Of a stretch of 64,000 nt of DNA, positions 1 to 8,534 are shown piece by piece. Below the pieces are notes generated by a model. It did not search any database. It was given only the letters and a program-made list of their open reading frames with translations, and had not been told where the DNA came from. How positions within the stretch are numbered: position 1 is the stretch's first letter; the number at the start of each line of letters is the position of its first letter. A program made the position numbers and the translations under genes. The DNA is from an uncultured Cytophagales bacterium. Its GTDB lineage: Bacteria > Bacteroidota > Bacteroidia > Cytophagales > Cyclobacteriaceae. The DNA is taken from positions 124,001 through 188,000 of the forward strand of contig CAJXNP010000010.1 of the NCBI GenBank assembly GCA_913057175.1, given 5' to 3'.

Positions 1-603
1 AGCTTTTTTGTAGCCAATACCTTTTTTATTGAACTAAATGCCAAAATGACCCTCCCGGAAAGTTTTGCTGAGTTGGAAAAGATCATTAAAACACTTGAAG
101 AACAGCTCAAGGAATTTACCAAGTTATTGACCCAGTTTGACACGCCACTTTATTTTATTTTATCTGTTATTATAATAGCCATTATTCCGGCAATCGGTGA
201 GGAGCTAATTTTCAGAGGACTATTTCAAAATATCATACGGCAGATATTTGGCAATTACCATGCAGCAGTCTGGATTGCGGCATTTATTTTTAGCGCCATT
301 CACTTCCAGTTTTATGGTTTTCTCCCTAGAATGCTGTTGGGCGTTCTGTTTGGATATCTTTACGTATGGTCCGGGAATTTATGGATACCTATCCTTGCCC
401 ATTTTCTCAACAATTTTATTTCACTCACGCTCCTTTACATCTATCAATTGAATCTGACTGATATCGATGTGGAATCAGAAGAATCACTTCCGATTTGGAC
501 AATCATCATTTTTAGTATATTATTCATCTTTCTATTGTATTCATTCAGGAAGTATTTTTCTGAAATAAGTAACCGGCATGACAGGTTGGAAGAAAGTATT
601 TGA
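1..603 (+). CDS. CPBP-family intramembrane metalloprotease, 5'-truncated by the window
   Basis: This is the C-terminal part of a CPBP (Rce1/CAAX-like) membrane protease, a family that cleaves or processes membrane-anchored substrates in the inner membrane. The frame is open from base 1 through the first in-frame ATG at 46, so the gene almost certainly begins upstream of the window. Three family motifs are visible: the paired glutamates in GEELIFRG (about bases 196-219), a histidine in FSAIHFQF (about 289-312) and the last His/Asn motif HFLNNF (about 400-417). Four or so hydrophobic segments surround them. The last 26 bases overlap the next gene, which suggests translational coupling into the DUF2007-cdsA group. 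The substrate cannot be inferred. Confidence 0.88.
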   Translation, partial: SFFVANTFFIELNAKMTLPESFAELEKIIKTLEEQLKEFTKLLTQFDTPLYFILSVIIIAIIPAIGEELIFRGLFQNIIRQIFGNYHAAVWIAAFIFSAIHFQFYGFLPRMLLGVLFGYLYVWSGNLWIPILAHFLNNFISLTLLYIYQLNLTDIDVESEESLPIWTIIIFSILFIFLLYSFRKYFSEISNRHDRLEESI

Positions 604-784
604 ATCGAGGATTATGCATGAAGCTGAAATTGTAAAAGGGGTGCTGATTGACAACAATATAAACGCTGTTCTGATCAACAAAAAAGATTCCTCATACCAT
701 TTTGGCAACTATGAAGTCATGGTTGAGCAGGAAAATATTATCAAGGCCATAAAAATCATTCAGGATGAGATCCGGTTTGGATAA
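578..784 (+). CDS. DUF2007-type small protein
   Basis: This 68-residue soluble protein resembles the DUF2007 'putative signal transducing' family: a short ferredoxin-like fold with the pattern 'evvkgvLidnnI.a...n' seen here as EIVKGVLIDNNINAVLINK near residues 16-34. No catalytic residues are apparent and the family has no established biochemical role. The gene overlaps the CPBP protease gene upstream by 26 bases and cdsA downstream by 20 bases, so the three are probably one transcript with coupled translation. Bacteroidota genomes often carry this small gene beside cdsA. The family call rests on pattern recognition only. Confidence 0.8.
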   Translation: MTGWKKVFESRIMHEAEIVKGVLIDNNINAVLINKKDSSYHFGNYEVMVEQENIIKAIKIIQDEIRFG

Positions 785-1595
785 ATACAGCAACTTAACA
801 CAAAGAATCATTGTAGCGATTCTGGGAATTATCATCATCATTGGCGCTATTATCTATAGTCAATGGACTTACATTTTGGTCTTTTCATTTATCACACTCA
901 TTTCAATCCTGGAATTTTATAAGCTGACCGGACTGGATGGAATGTTACCGCTAAAATACTGGGGGGCATTTTCTGCTCTATTACTGGTCATCATTTCTTT
1001 TTTGTCAGAAACGGGCTTTATTAATTCGAAATACTACTTCCTGATTCTCCCCATAGCAACTTGTACTTTTTTTATCAAATTGTACAGCAAGCGTGATGCA
1101 AAGCCTTTTACAAATATTGCTTTTACCTTTTTAGGTATTCTTTATATCGGTGTACCCTTCGCTTTGCTAAATATAATTGCCTTTCATTTTGGTGAATATT
1201 CCTATCAGATCGTTTTGGGAATCCTTCTCCTGATCTGGGCGAGCGATACCGGGGCATATTTTGCCGGGTCCAGATTCGGGAGGACTAAGCTATTTTTACG
1301 CGTTTCGCCCAAAAAAACCTGGGAAGGATTAATTGGAGGGGCAGTACTTACATTTATAATTTCGCTTGCCTTAAGTCACTTTTTTGAAATTCTTCCCGTT
1401 TGGAAATGGTTGGTGATAGGAGGGATCATGGTGATAGGAGGCACCTATGGTGACCTGGTTGAATCGCTTTTTAAAAGAAGTATTGAGATCAAAGACTCCG
1501 GAAGAATCCTGCCAGGACATGGTGGCTTCCTTGATCGGTTTGACGGCTTATTGCTTGCTATTCCCTTTATCGTAGCATTTTTAAAATTATCATGA
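765..1595 (+). CDS. cdsA: phosphatidate cytidylyltransferase (CDP-diglyceride synthase)
   Basis: CdsA makes CDP-diacylglycerol from phosphatidate and CTP, the branch point for phosphatidylethanolamine and acidic phospholipids, in the cytoplasmic membrane. The 276-residue protein has about seven or eight hydrophobic helices and the family signature near the C-terminus (about residues 227-257): SLFKR, then a KDSG segment, then HGGFLDRFDG, with the conserved aspartates for metal binding. ASDTGAYFAG and SPKKTWEG (about residues 160-190) are also typical. The ATG lies inside the end of the DUF2007 gene. A phosphatidylserine decarboxylase is encoded about 1.4 kb downstream, so two steps of the PE pathway sit together with glutamate dehydrogenase between them. 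Confidence 0.95.
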   Translation: MRSGLDKYSNLTQRIIVAILGIIIIIGAIIYSQWTYILVFSFITLISILEFYKLTGLDGMLPLKYWGAFSALLLVIISFLSETGFINSKYYFLILPIATCTFFIKLYSKRDAKPFTNIAFTFLGILYIGVPFALLNIIAFHFGEYSYQIVLGILLLIWASDTGAYFAGSRFGRTKLFLRVSPKKTWEGLIGGAVLTFIISLALSHFFEILPVWKWLVIGGIMVIGGTYGDLVESLFKRSIEIKDSGRILPGHGGFLDRFDGLLLAIPFIVAFLKLS

Positions 1596-1742
1596 GATTT
1601 TTGGAAAAATCTGTCAGATAAGTGGCTCACCTTACAATAATTCCTGCATTAATAGATAATTTATGTAGATATTTAAACAAAAATCTCAAACAGGTTTTAT
1701 AATTTAGACCAGAGATAGCGATAGCGATTTAAAAGAGAGAAT

Positions 1743-3017
1743 ATGGCATACATAGAGCCCGCCCCGATAAAGGATAAGGAGAATCCTTTTGAATCCATGA
1801 TGTTCAGGTTTAAGATAGCTGCGAAGCACTTGGGGTTAAATGATGAGGTTTATAATGTGCTGAAAAGTCCCGACAAACAGGTCATTGTGAACCTCCCTAT
1901 AACAATGGACGACGGAAGCATTGTAGTTTTTGAGGCTTATCGGGTAGTTCACAGCAACGTTCTTGGCCCAAGTAAAGGGGGAATACGATATGACGAAAAC
2001 GTCAATCTTGATGAAGTAAAAGCACTCGCAGCATGGATGACATGGAAGTGTGCCGTTGTGGAAATTCCTTTTGGAGGAGCAAAAGGAGGAATCCGGTGTA
2101 ATCCGCGGCAAATGTCGGCGGGTGAAATAGAACGTTTGACGAGAGCATACACCACCGCCATGCTCGATATTTTTGGCGCAGATACTGACATTCCCGCTCC
2201 AGATATGGGCACAGGTCAAAGGGAAATGGCATGGCTCATGGACCAATATTCCAGAAACAAAGGATTTACTTCCAATGGTGTTGTAACAGGAAAACCTCTT
2301 GTCCTGGGTGGATCCCTTGGAAGAATGGAAGCTACCGGCCGGGGAGTAATGATCAGCACCCTTACTGCTATGGAAAAATTAAAGATCAATCCATATCAAT
2401 CGACTTGTGCAGTCCAGGGTTTTGGAAACGTGGGATCGTTTGCCGCTCAGCTATTAGAAGAACGGGGTGTTAAGGTGGTTTCAGTAAGCGACGTAAGTGG
2501 AGCATACATCAATGAAAATGGTATTAACATAGAAGAAGCCATTCGATACCGAAACGAAAACAAGGGTATATTAGACGGGTTTGATGGGGCGGAGAAAATA
2601 AAAGGTGATGAAATCCTGACTTTGCCGGTTGATGTTTTGGTTCCGGCAGCACTGGAGGATGTTATCACCACGTACAATGCAGACAAGATCAAGGCCAGGC
2701 TTATCGTTGAAGGAGCTAACGGACCGACCTCCGCAAAAGCTGACGACATTATCACCGAAAAAGGTATCATGGTTGTTCCCGATATTTTGGCAAATGCAGG
2801 TGGCGTAACAGTTTCCTATTTTGAATGGGTACAAAATCGACTGGGTTATAAATGGACTAAAGAAAGAGTCAATCGCAGATCGGACAGGATCATGCGCAGC
2901 TCATTTGACAATGTTTATAAAACTGCATTGAAATACAATGTTTCCATGAGAATCGCTGCGTACATCGTCGCCATCGATCGGGTGGCTCAGGCGTATAGCT
3001 ATAGAGGAGGGTTTTAA
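1743..3017 (+). CDS. gdhA: Glu/Leu/Phe/Val dehydrogenase (glutamate dehydrogenase)
   Basis: This 424-residue enzyme has the standard two-domain layout of hexameric glutamate dehydrogenases, which interconvert glutamate and 2-oxoglutarate plus ammonia with NAD(P). The substrate domain contains GGIRYDE (about residue 79) and the catalytic lysine region IPFGGAKGGI (about residues 112-121), followed by PAPDMGT. The cofactor domain opens with the glycine-rich loop QGFGNVGSFAAQ (about residues 226-237). Length matches the short bacterial/archaeal GDH type (about 415-430). A 147-base gap upstream and 37 bases downstream separate it from cdsA and psd, so it may have its own promoter. Cofactor preference was not deduced, and leucine or phenylalanine dehydrogenase activity is less likely because of the length. 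Confidence 0.95.
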   Translation: MAYIEPAPIKDKENPFESMMFRFKIAAKHLGLNDEVYNVLKSPDKQVIVNLPITMDDGSIVVFEAYRVVHSNVLGPSKGGIRYDENVNLDEVKALAAWMTWKCAVVEIPFGGAKGGIRCNPRQMSAGEIERLTRAYTTAMLDIFGADTDIPAPDMGTGQREMAWLMDQYSRNKGFTSNGVVTGKPLVLGGSLGRMEATGRGVMISTLTAMEKLKINPYQSTCAVQGFGNVGSFAAQLLEERGVKVVSVSDVSGAYINENGINIEEAIRYRNENKGILDGFDGAEKIKGDEILTLPVDVLVPAALEDVITTYNADKIKARLIVEGANGPTSAKADDIITEKGIMVVPDILANAGGVTVSYFEWVQNRLGYKWTKERVNRRSDRIMRSSFDNVYKTALKYNVSMRIAAYIVAIDRVAQAYSYRGGF

Positions 3018-3054
3018 AAAATTAACTATTATTGCGTCCTCAAAAAAAGAATAC

Positions 3055-3714
3055 ATGACCATTCATAAAGAAGGATATAAAATTTTAACTGTTGCTATAA
3101 TAATATTAGCAGTTATAAACCTAATCGTATTCTATTCAATAGGTGATTTTGGCATCTGGAATAAGATCATACTTGCAGCTAGCATTATTATGTTTTTAAT
3201 GGTGTTACAATTCTTCAGGAACCCCAAAATCAAAACAAGCGTCAATCCTAAACACATCATAGCGCCAGCAAATGGTAAGGTTGTGGTGATTGAAGAAGCT
3301 AAAGAAAAAGAATACCTGGACGAAAAACGAATACAGGTTTCTATCTTTATGTCACCGGTAGATGTTCATGTTAACAGAAATCCTGTATCAGGAGTTCTAA
3401 GATATTTTAAGTATCACCAGGGACAATACCTGGTCGCGTGGCACCCGAAAGCCAGCACGGATAATGAGCGAACAACATTAGTATATGAGCTGGAAAACGG
3501 ATTACATATCCTGATCCGGCAAATAGCAGGAGCCGTTGCAAGAAGAATAAAATGTTACATAAACGAAGGGGATGAGGTAAAGCAGGGTGAAGAATTTGGC
3601 TTCATTAAATTCGGTTCCCGCGTTGACTTATTTCTACCGTTAAATGCAAAGGTTCTGGTTAGCATCGACGAGCATACTACTGCTGGTAAAACTATTATTG
3701 CTGAGTTGGCCTGA
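3055..3714 (+). CDS. psd: phosphatidylserine decarboxylase-family proenzyme
   Basis: This enzyme decarboxylates phosphatidylserine to phosphatidylethanolamine in the inner membrane. The 219-residue protein is of the short type. Two N-terminal hydrophobic segments (about residues 10-55) precede the catalytic core, which shows IAPANGKV (about 71-78), FMSPVDVHVNR (about 99-109) and the C-terminal KFGSRVDLFLP. In the family, self-cleavage at a Gly-Ser bond generates the pyruvoyl cofactor; here the pair is Gly187-Ser188. Short PSDs include archaetidylserine-type homologs, but in a bacterium with cdsA nearby the phospholipid role is the simplest reading. The stop lies 10 bases from the convergent end of the next gene. 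Confidence 0.93.
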   Translation: MTIHKEGYKILTVAIIILAVINLIVFYSIGDFGIWNKIILAASIIMFLMVLQFFRNPKIKTSVNPKHIIAPANGKVVVIEEAKEKEYLDEKRIQVSIFMSPVDVHVNRNPVSGVLRYFKYHQGQYLVAWHPKASTDNERTTLVYELENGLHILIRQIAGAVARRIKCYINEGDEVKQGEEFGFIKFGSRVDLFLPLNAKVLVSIDEHTTAGKTIIAELA

Positions 3715-3724
3715 TAGATCCAAC

Positions 3725-4915
3725 TTATTCATTGGGAACAAGACCCTTCTTACCTTTCATCATTTGGCTGCAATAGTCTTTGTAGGCTCCTTTAGTCAAT
3801 TGAGAATTATTTCCCAATTCAATGGTTTTTTCCAGGTCGGAACAAATTATTTCCAAATCCTTATCAGGAATGTCCGTATCATCACGGGTTGAAAAAGCGG
3901 GAGTACCTGTGCCTCTTTTCTTTTTGGAATTTTTGAGTTGATGTTCCCGAATCAGGCAAAACGCCCTGTTTCCATAAGCTTCTATGTAATAAGGCTCAAG
4001 CTCGATGGCTTTGTCAAAATCTTTCCTGGATTTTTTAAAATCATGATTATTTAAATAAGCCGTTCCACGCGCGAAATAAGCCTCGGCATAAGCCGGATGT
4101 ATTTTTATACATTTTGAAAAATTGCTAATAGCTGCATCAAGGTTACCTAACTGGGCACTTTTAAAGCCTTCATTATAAACTTTATATAGTTTTTTTGTCT
4201 CAGGATCTATCTCAGCTTTTCCGTCAACAATTTGCTCTTTTGATTTTACCATTCCTGTGGAATAATAGGAAATGGTTTCACCTATTTTCCTGCCTTTTTG
4301 AAATGTGCTTACTTGCTTTAGCTGTCCATTTGGATAGTACATCTTCCATCGACCAACTTCCATTCCATTAGCAAATTCTCCCTGTTGCTTCAATGTTCCA
4401 TCCTGGTAATAATCTTTTCCAGGTCCGTTTTCAATTCCATTGGAATACAGTCGCTCCATTTTTAAATTGCCATTGTCAAAGTACATCCAGCGTAAACCAT
4501 CAAGCTTTCCATCTTTAAATGTTCCCTCTTCATATTTATCACCGGACAAATAATAATTAATGAATGGCCCTGAATAAGGCTTTTTTTTATTAATCAAATA
4601 CCATTTTCCAAATCTTTCCTCCATCACATTGACAGATGGGATTTGCTTTATTTCTTCAGGCCGATTAGAATAAGGTTTTGTAGTAATAAAAACTGCTTTA
4701 TCGAATTCAGCGAATCCCCAGTTTTTTAGAATTTGCCTGTCTGTGATTGTTTTCATCTGATGCACATCATCCTTCTTGAGATTATTCAATTCGGGATTTG
4801 GCTCATCGTCAATGGGAATGGAATCAACGATGTACACCACTTTTTCCTGTCCTTTTGCGACAAAAGCATTCAGGCAGATAAAAATTGCAATTCCTAAGAG
4901 TGTCTTCATTTTCAT
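3725..4915 (-). CDS. secreted YwqK-repeat and TPR protein
   Basis: A 396-residue exported protein with signal peptide MKMKTLLGIAIFICLNAFVA. Residues about 115-240 hold five or so MORN-like repeats of the YwqK type (patterns such as YYLSGDKYEEGTFKDGK, YYPNGQLKQVSTFQKGR). Residues about 245-345 then hold two to three tetratricopeptide repeats (YAEAYFARGTAYLNN, YYIEAYGNRAFCL). Both repeat classes are protein-protein interaction scaffolds, and combinations like this are common among Bacteroidota periplasmic proteins of unknown role. No catalytic motif is seen. It is convergent with psd and stands alone, with a repeat-bearing gap between it and the ABC operon upstream. Confidence 0.8.
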   Translation of the reverse strand: MKMKTLLGIAIFICLNAFVAKGQEKVVYIVDSIPIDDEPNPELNNLKKDDVHQMKTITDRQILKNWGFAEFDKAVFITTKPYSNRPEEIKQIPSVNVMEERFGKWYLINKKKPYSGPFINYYLSGDKYEEGTFKDGKLDGLRWMYFDNGNLKMERLYSNGIENGPGKDYYQDGTLKQQGEFANGMEVGRWKMYYPNGQLKQVSTFQKGRKIGETISYYSTGMVKSKEQIVDGKAEIDPETKKLYKVYNEGFKSAQLGNLDAAISNFSKCIKIHPAYAEAYFARGTAYLNNHDFKKSRKDFDKAIELEPYYIEAYGNRAFCLIREHQLKNSKKKRGTGTPAFSTRDDTDIPDKDLEIICSDLEKTIELGNNSQLTKGAYKDYCSQMMKGKKGLVPNE

Positions 4916-5051
4916 GTGGAACAGCAGCTCAAAACGTGGCCGCTTTAGGAAAATTAAAAAAATAAAAGTTGGAGAAAGAAAATGTGTAAGCTTTTCGTCT
5001 TAATCAGTGATAATAAGGAACCCGTTTCGATCTTTCGGTTTCCCTTAGATG

Positions 5052-5148
5052 TTATACCACAAAGTTTCACGAAGTTTTCCGCAGAGGTTCGCAAAGTTAG
5101 TTTTCTTTATGCTGCTTTGAGAATTCTCTGAGCACCTTTGTGTAATAA
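5052..5148. repeat. 97 bp intergenic element with imperfect terminal inverted repeats
   Basis: The 354-base gap between the two minus-strand genes (4916-5269) has no convincing gene. It contains an element whose ends are imperfect inverted repeats of 13 bases: TTATACCACAAAG at 5052-5064 and, read on the other strand, TTATTACACAAAG from 5136-5148 (two mismatches). Inside are short internal motifs of the same flavour (CACGAAG, GCAAAG). The style resembles the 'accacaaag...ctttgtgt' intergenic repeats I associate with Bacteroidota genomes. The following stretch (about 5165-5270) is C/T-rich on the plus strand and codes for nothing recognisable. Confidence 0.6.
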
Positions 5149-5269
5149 CCTCTTAGAAGAATTCTTTCGGTTCACTTCATTCCGCTTCCAACTTCCATTT
5201 TTTCTTTGCCCTCTGCTCACTGCCCTCAGCGACTTTAGAACCTTCCATCTTCGGTCTTTCATCTTCCTC

Positions 5270-6091
5270 TCAAACATTTCTCTTTTGCATGATAACCAAA
5301 ACGAGGTAATTGTAAATAAACAGCCATGCGGCAACAATGAGAATGTCCACAAGCGCTACATAATCCTGGATTCTCATCAGTACATATTTTGGAAAAGGAA
5401 CACGTATTAAATTGTTAAGTGATTTGATGGGGAGATAAGGAATAATCCAATCCATTGTGTTGGGAATGTGGGGATTGTGTTCCATATTGACCACAACGAA
5501 TGGCTCAAAAATCAAAGTGTACATGAATAGTAGAACAATAACGAAGCCGGATTTTTTAATCAGAATCGATAACAAAAATGCCAATGACAAAAAAGTACAA
5601 ACCTCCAGAAAATATGCCGGAAAAAATTCTAGACTGCTAAAAATGTATTTCAAACCACCTACCTTGGAATAGATCAAGCCCATAATCAGGCCTTGAAGAA
5701 AGAGAAAAATGGTTGCCAGTGATGAAAGGGAAACGATCAATGCTAATTTGGAAATCAGGAATTCTTTTTTGCTTAAGCCGTCGATGACATTCTGTCGAAG
5801 CGTCCGATAGCTGATTTCATTTGTCACGGAAATAATTACGATGAATGCCAGAAATAACTTGAAAAACGTTGCAACATAAGTTACATTTTGCCATACATCC
5901 GGAAAATCATAAAGGGGAAGAATCGTCGGATCCACTCCATTAAGGTCTGCTCCCTTACTTTTGAGAAATTCCATCAAAAACATGCCACTTGAACAGACAA
6001 TTGTCAATCCCAAAAAATACAGGGCAAACAAAACCCAAAACACCCGGTAATTTTTGAGTTTTAACCACTCTATTTCAAAAATTCTAATCAT
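5270..6091 (-). CDS. ABC-2 type transporter permease
   Basis: A 273-residue integral membrane protein with about six hydrophobic segments, including the N-terminal one after the short cytoplasmic start MIRIFEIEWLKLKNYR, which is typical of ABC-2 permeases. The conserved segment SYRTLRQNVIDGLSKKEFL (about residues 94-112) matches the coupling-helix region of this class. It overlaps the ATPase gene by 8 bases, so the two form the exporter pair. It is the last gene of a six-gene operon headed by an ECF sigma factor. The substrate is unknown. Confidence 0.9.
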   Translation of the reverse strand: MIRIFEIEWLKLKNYRVFWVLFALYFLGLTIVCSSGMFLMEFLKSKGADLNGVDPTILPLYDFPDVWQNVTYVATFFKLFLAFIVIISVTNEISYRTLRQNVIDGLSKKEFLISKLALIVSLSSLATIFLFLQGLIMGLIYSKVGGLKYIFSSLEFFPAYFLEVCTFLSLAFLLSILIKKSGFVIVLLFMYTLIFEPFVVVNMEHNPHIPNTMDWIIPYLPIKSLNNLIRVPFPKYVLMRIQDYVALVDILIVAAWLFIYNYLVLVIMQKRNV

Positions 6092-6983
6092 CCGATTCCT
6101 TTAATATGTTTAGAAATTTTTGCTCCAGGCTTGACTTTCTTTCAGAAAGATGGGATAGAACAATGCCTTTGTCAATTAAATACTTATGCAGATCGATACT
6201 ATCACTCCCGTTCATTAATTTGATAATCAGCTTTCCGCTTTCATTTTCCAGGCTTTCCAAATCGCCAAACCCAGATACAATTGATTTTAATTCTTCTAGG
6301 TTTTCTGAGGCCACCTCGATCTTTTTGTTTTGATTCATCACCTCCTCGACATTGCCATCGTAAACTTTCTTTCCTGATTTTAAAACAGTGAAATGCGTAC
6401 ATACTTTTTGCACTTCATCGAGAATGTGACTGGCAAATAGTATGGTCTTACCCTGTGATGCAATGTTTTTGATCAATTCTCTGATTTCTGCAATTCCCTG
6501 CGGATCCAGGCCATTGGTCGGCTCATCTAAAATCAAAACCGGCGGATCTGCTAACAATGCCGCTGCTATGGAAAGTCGCTGTTTCATACCAAGTGAATAG
6601 GTTTTGAAGGCATCGTCTTTTCGGTCAAACAAGCCCACTTGCTTCAGTACCGGTTCAATGTTCTCAGCGCCATTTTCCTTAATTTTGGCTACGATTTTCA
6701 GATTCCGGACAGCCGAGAGATAAGGATAAAATGCTGGCGTTTCCAAAATAGCACCAATTTTCTTTCTGCTTTGGCTCTTGGATCCGGCATTAAGCCAGGA
6801 GTATTCTCCTGAAGTTGGTTTTACTACATCCAGGATCATGCCCAGTGTAGTGGTCTTCCCACTTCCATTCGGACCTAAAATGCCATAAACATTTCCTTCT
6901 TGCACTTCCAGCGATAAGTTTTCTACTGCCTTGATCTTTCCGTAGTGCTTAGTCAGGTTGTTTATTTTGAGTATGCTGTTCAA
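6084..6983 (-). CDS. ABC transporter ATP-binding protein
   Basis: This 299-residue ATPase drives the adjacent ABC-2 permease. Walker A is GPNGSGKTT (about residues 38-46), the signature motif YSLGMKQRLSIA (about 130-141), Walker B LILDEPTNGLDP (about 151-162) and the switch histidine is in FASHILDEV (about 187-195). The C-terminal 80 residues are a variable extension typical of the CcmA/DrrA-like exporters. The only in-frame start is a TTG at 6983, because the upstream frame has no ATG or GTG before a stop. It overlaps the end of the preceding DUF4252 lipoprotein gene by 35 bases, which suggests translational coupling. Placement behind sigma/anti-sigma and DUF4252 genes suggests an envelope function. 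Confidence 0.92.
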   Translation of the reverse strand: MNSILKINNLTKHYGKIKAVENLSLEVQEGNVYGILGPNGSGKTTTLGMILDVVKPTSGEYSWLNAGSKSQSRKKIGAILETPAFYPYLSAVRNLKIVAKIKENGAENIEPVLKQVGLFDRKDDAFKTYSLGMKQRLSIAAALLADPPVLILDEPTNGLDPQGIAEIRELIKNIASQGKTILFASHILDEVQKVCTHFTVLKSGKKVYDGNVEEVMNQNKKIEVASENLEELKSIVSGFGDLESLENESGKLIIKLMNGSDSIDLHKYLIDKGIVLSHLSERKSSLEQKFLNILKESDD

Positions 6984-7482
6984 CGCGGTGCTTATTTTTA
7001 TCCCTTTGAGTGATATCGATAATATTTAAAAACTTTTCATCATCAAAATTTTCCAATAGCTGAGGGATTTTAGTCACATTGAGCATTCCCTCCACATCAA
7101 TGACATTGTATTCGTTTTCCAATTCGATGATGGCTGCTATTCTCGGCGCTCTTGCATCCAGAATATATACCCCTGCATCAGCCTTGCTATTATGAAAAGT
7201 CATGACTTCTTCAAAACCTTCTTCGACTAAATCAGCTCTCAGGCCATCAATTAACTCCTTACTTTCAGCTTTTTTTTCAATACTGAAATAGCGCCCTTTT
7301 ACCAGGTCTTCAATGAGTTCATTGAAATCTTCATTTTGTTCCAGGTTGATCATTCGTAAAGTCGAAGGATAAACGTAGTATTCCCTATCCATGTGATTGT
7401 CTTCACTAAACCTTGTGATGCTATCACGGGTATCACAACCAAAAATGAGAAGGGCAAATAGTAGAATGATCAGGTTCTTCAT
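6949..7482 (-). CDS. DUF4252-family lipoprotein
   Basis: This exported protein of about 177 residues begins at the ATG at 7482; a longer TTG start at 7503 is unlikely because the signal peptide begins at this Met. The signal peptide MKNLIILLFALLIFGC ends in a lipobox cysteine, so it is probably membrane-anchored. The mature part resembles DUF4252, a Bacteroidota family of small periplasmic proteins often encoded with ECF sigma factors. It is the second DUF4252 gene in tandem, sits 24 bases from its paralog and overlaps the ABC ATPase gene downstream. Its role is unknown. By position it could be part of the stimulus or response of the sigma system. Confidence 0.82.
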   Translation of the reverse strand: MKNLIILLFALLIFGCDTRDSITRFSEDNHMDREYYVYPSTLRMINLEQNEDFNELIEDLVKGRYFSIEKKAESKELIDGLRADLVEEGFEEVMTFHNSKADAGVYILDARAPRIAAIIELENEYNVIDVEGMLNVTKIPQLLENFDDEKFLNIIDITQRDKNKHRVEQHTQNKQPD

Positions 7483-7506
7483 ATATCTTATTACGCTAAT
7501 CAAAAT

Positions 7507-8034
7507 TTATTTATGATCCTTACCATCAACATTTTTGAGGTATTCCATGCCTTTGATGTTCATGCTTTTTGAAAGTTTTGAAATATTTTTTAAATCAATA
7601 ATTCCGTACAAGCTGATCAAAACAAAATGTCGCTTCCCACCAACTATCATGACCAACTCATTGATGACATCCTTGTCTTCTTTGATCATGAATTTCATGT
7701 CCTCTTCGGCATCCTTAACTTCCATCAATTCCTCATAGCCGTTAGATGAAACTTTACTAACAGCTTCATTAAACATTTTCCTGGAATCCTGAACGCTGTC
7801 AGCAGCTAAAACTTTCAATCCTTTTAGTTTGCTGATGGCATCCAAAATTTCCTTTTCGTCTTCATCTCCCGGTTCGATCTTAGTAAATAACTCGAACATT
7901 TTGCTCGATACCGAGACTTTCGTGAAATTTTCATCCTCATAATATTGATCAAATAATTGAGCAATCGCGTTATTCTGGGCGTAGCTACCCACACTGATAA
8001 ATAGGACAATAATAATTGCTGATATCTTTTTCAT
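7507..8034 (-). CDS. DUF4252-family secreted protein
   Basis: A 175-residue protein with a cleavable signal peptide (MKKISAIIIVLFISVGSYAQ) and no lipobox cysteine. The remaining about 155 residues have the DUF4252 pattern: an early FDQYYEDENFTKVSVSSKMF segment and a C-terminal hydrophobic strand LVMIVGGKRHFVLISLYG followed by a short 'IDLKNISKLSKSM' tail. It starts two bases after the anti-sigma gene ends and is followed by a lipoprotein paralog. Function is not established for the family. The sigma - anti-sigma - DUF4252 order recurs in Bacteroidota and points to the regulon of that sigma factor. Confidence 0.85.
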   Translation of the reverse strand: MKKISAIIIVLFISVGSYAQNNAIAQLFDQYYEDENFTKVSVSSKMFELFTKIEPGDEDEKEILDAISKLKGLKVLAADSVQDSRKMFNEAVSKVSSNGYEELMEVKDAEEDMKFMIKEDKDVINELVMIVGGKRHFVLISLYGIIDLKNISKLSKSMNIKGMEYLKNVDGKDHK

Positions 8035-8036
8035 GA

Positions 8037-8534
8037 TTAATTTTCTTTTTTCAGGTTTTCCTGGGTTTCACTAAATTTTGCAAATTCGGAAGTAAGCTCC
8101 GTGCCTTTGTTGAGCTTGTTTGAAATGAATAGCAGAGCCTTTTTGGTTTCTTCAAATGCCTTTTCCGGATCATTGTATGTGTCCGTCAAGACAAGATTTT
8201 CCGGAGGTGGGGCGCTTGTCTGCGTCCCGGATTGATTATTGAAAAACAGGATTCCGGCAGTAATCAATATGATAACAGCTGCAGCTAACCGCCAGTATCC
8301 TATTTTTGAAATGAACCTTTGCTCTCCTTGCTGACCTTTTATTTTCCGAATGATTTCTACATCAAAATCCGGGAAATTTATTTTCTCATTTTTTTTCTCA
8401 TTTAGATATTGAAAGTAGATGTCTTCGACATGGGTAGTATCATGTGAAAAGGGTCTGTTTTTAAGGCTCCTCTCTTCATCCCGATCCGTCCTACCCTTCC
8501 AGTATTTTTTCTTTAATTCATCCATTTCTTTCAT
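8037..8534 (-). CDS. putative single-pass anti-sigma factor
   Basis: A 165-residue protein with a cytoplasmic N-terminal part of about 80 residues (MKEMDELKKKYWKGRTDRDEE and on), one transmembrane helix (WRLAAAVIILITAGILFF, about residues 84-101) and a short periplasmic tail. This topology and its position directly behind an ECF sigma gene, overlapping it by 17 bases, are the hallmarks of a Bacteroidota anti-sigma factor, which would hold the sigma factor at the membrane. No zinc-binding HxxxCxxC motif is visible, so it is not a ZAS-type anti-sigma. The assignment rests mainly on topology and context. Confidence 0.75.
   Translation of the reverse strand: MKEMDELKKKYWKGRTDRDEERSLKNRPFSHDTTHVEDIYFQYLNEKKNEKINFPDFDVEIIRKIKGQQGEQRFISKIGYWRLAAAVIILITAGILFFNNQSGTQTSAPPPENLVLTDTYNDPEKAFEETKKALLFISNKLNKGTELTSEFAKFSETQENLKKEN

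Noticed and set aside
1716-1740. GATAGCGATAGCGA tandem repeat before the glutamate dehydrogenase gene
   Set aside because: Only two short units; too small to call a repeat array or operator.
1836-2246. Long minus-strand frame within the glutamate dehydrogenase gene
   Set aside because: It lies entirely within a strongly conserved plus-strand enzyme gene; antisense frames are expected there and the peptide matches nothing I know.
5107-5410. Short frames on both strands in the gap between the TPR/YwqK gene and the ABC permease
   Set aside because: They run across the repeat element and the C/T-rich tract and the peptides look like translated repeats.
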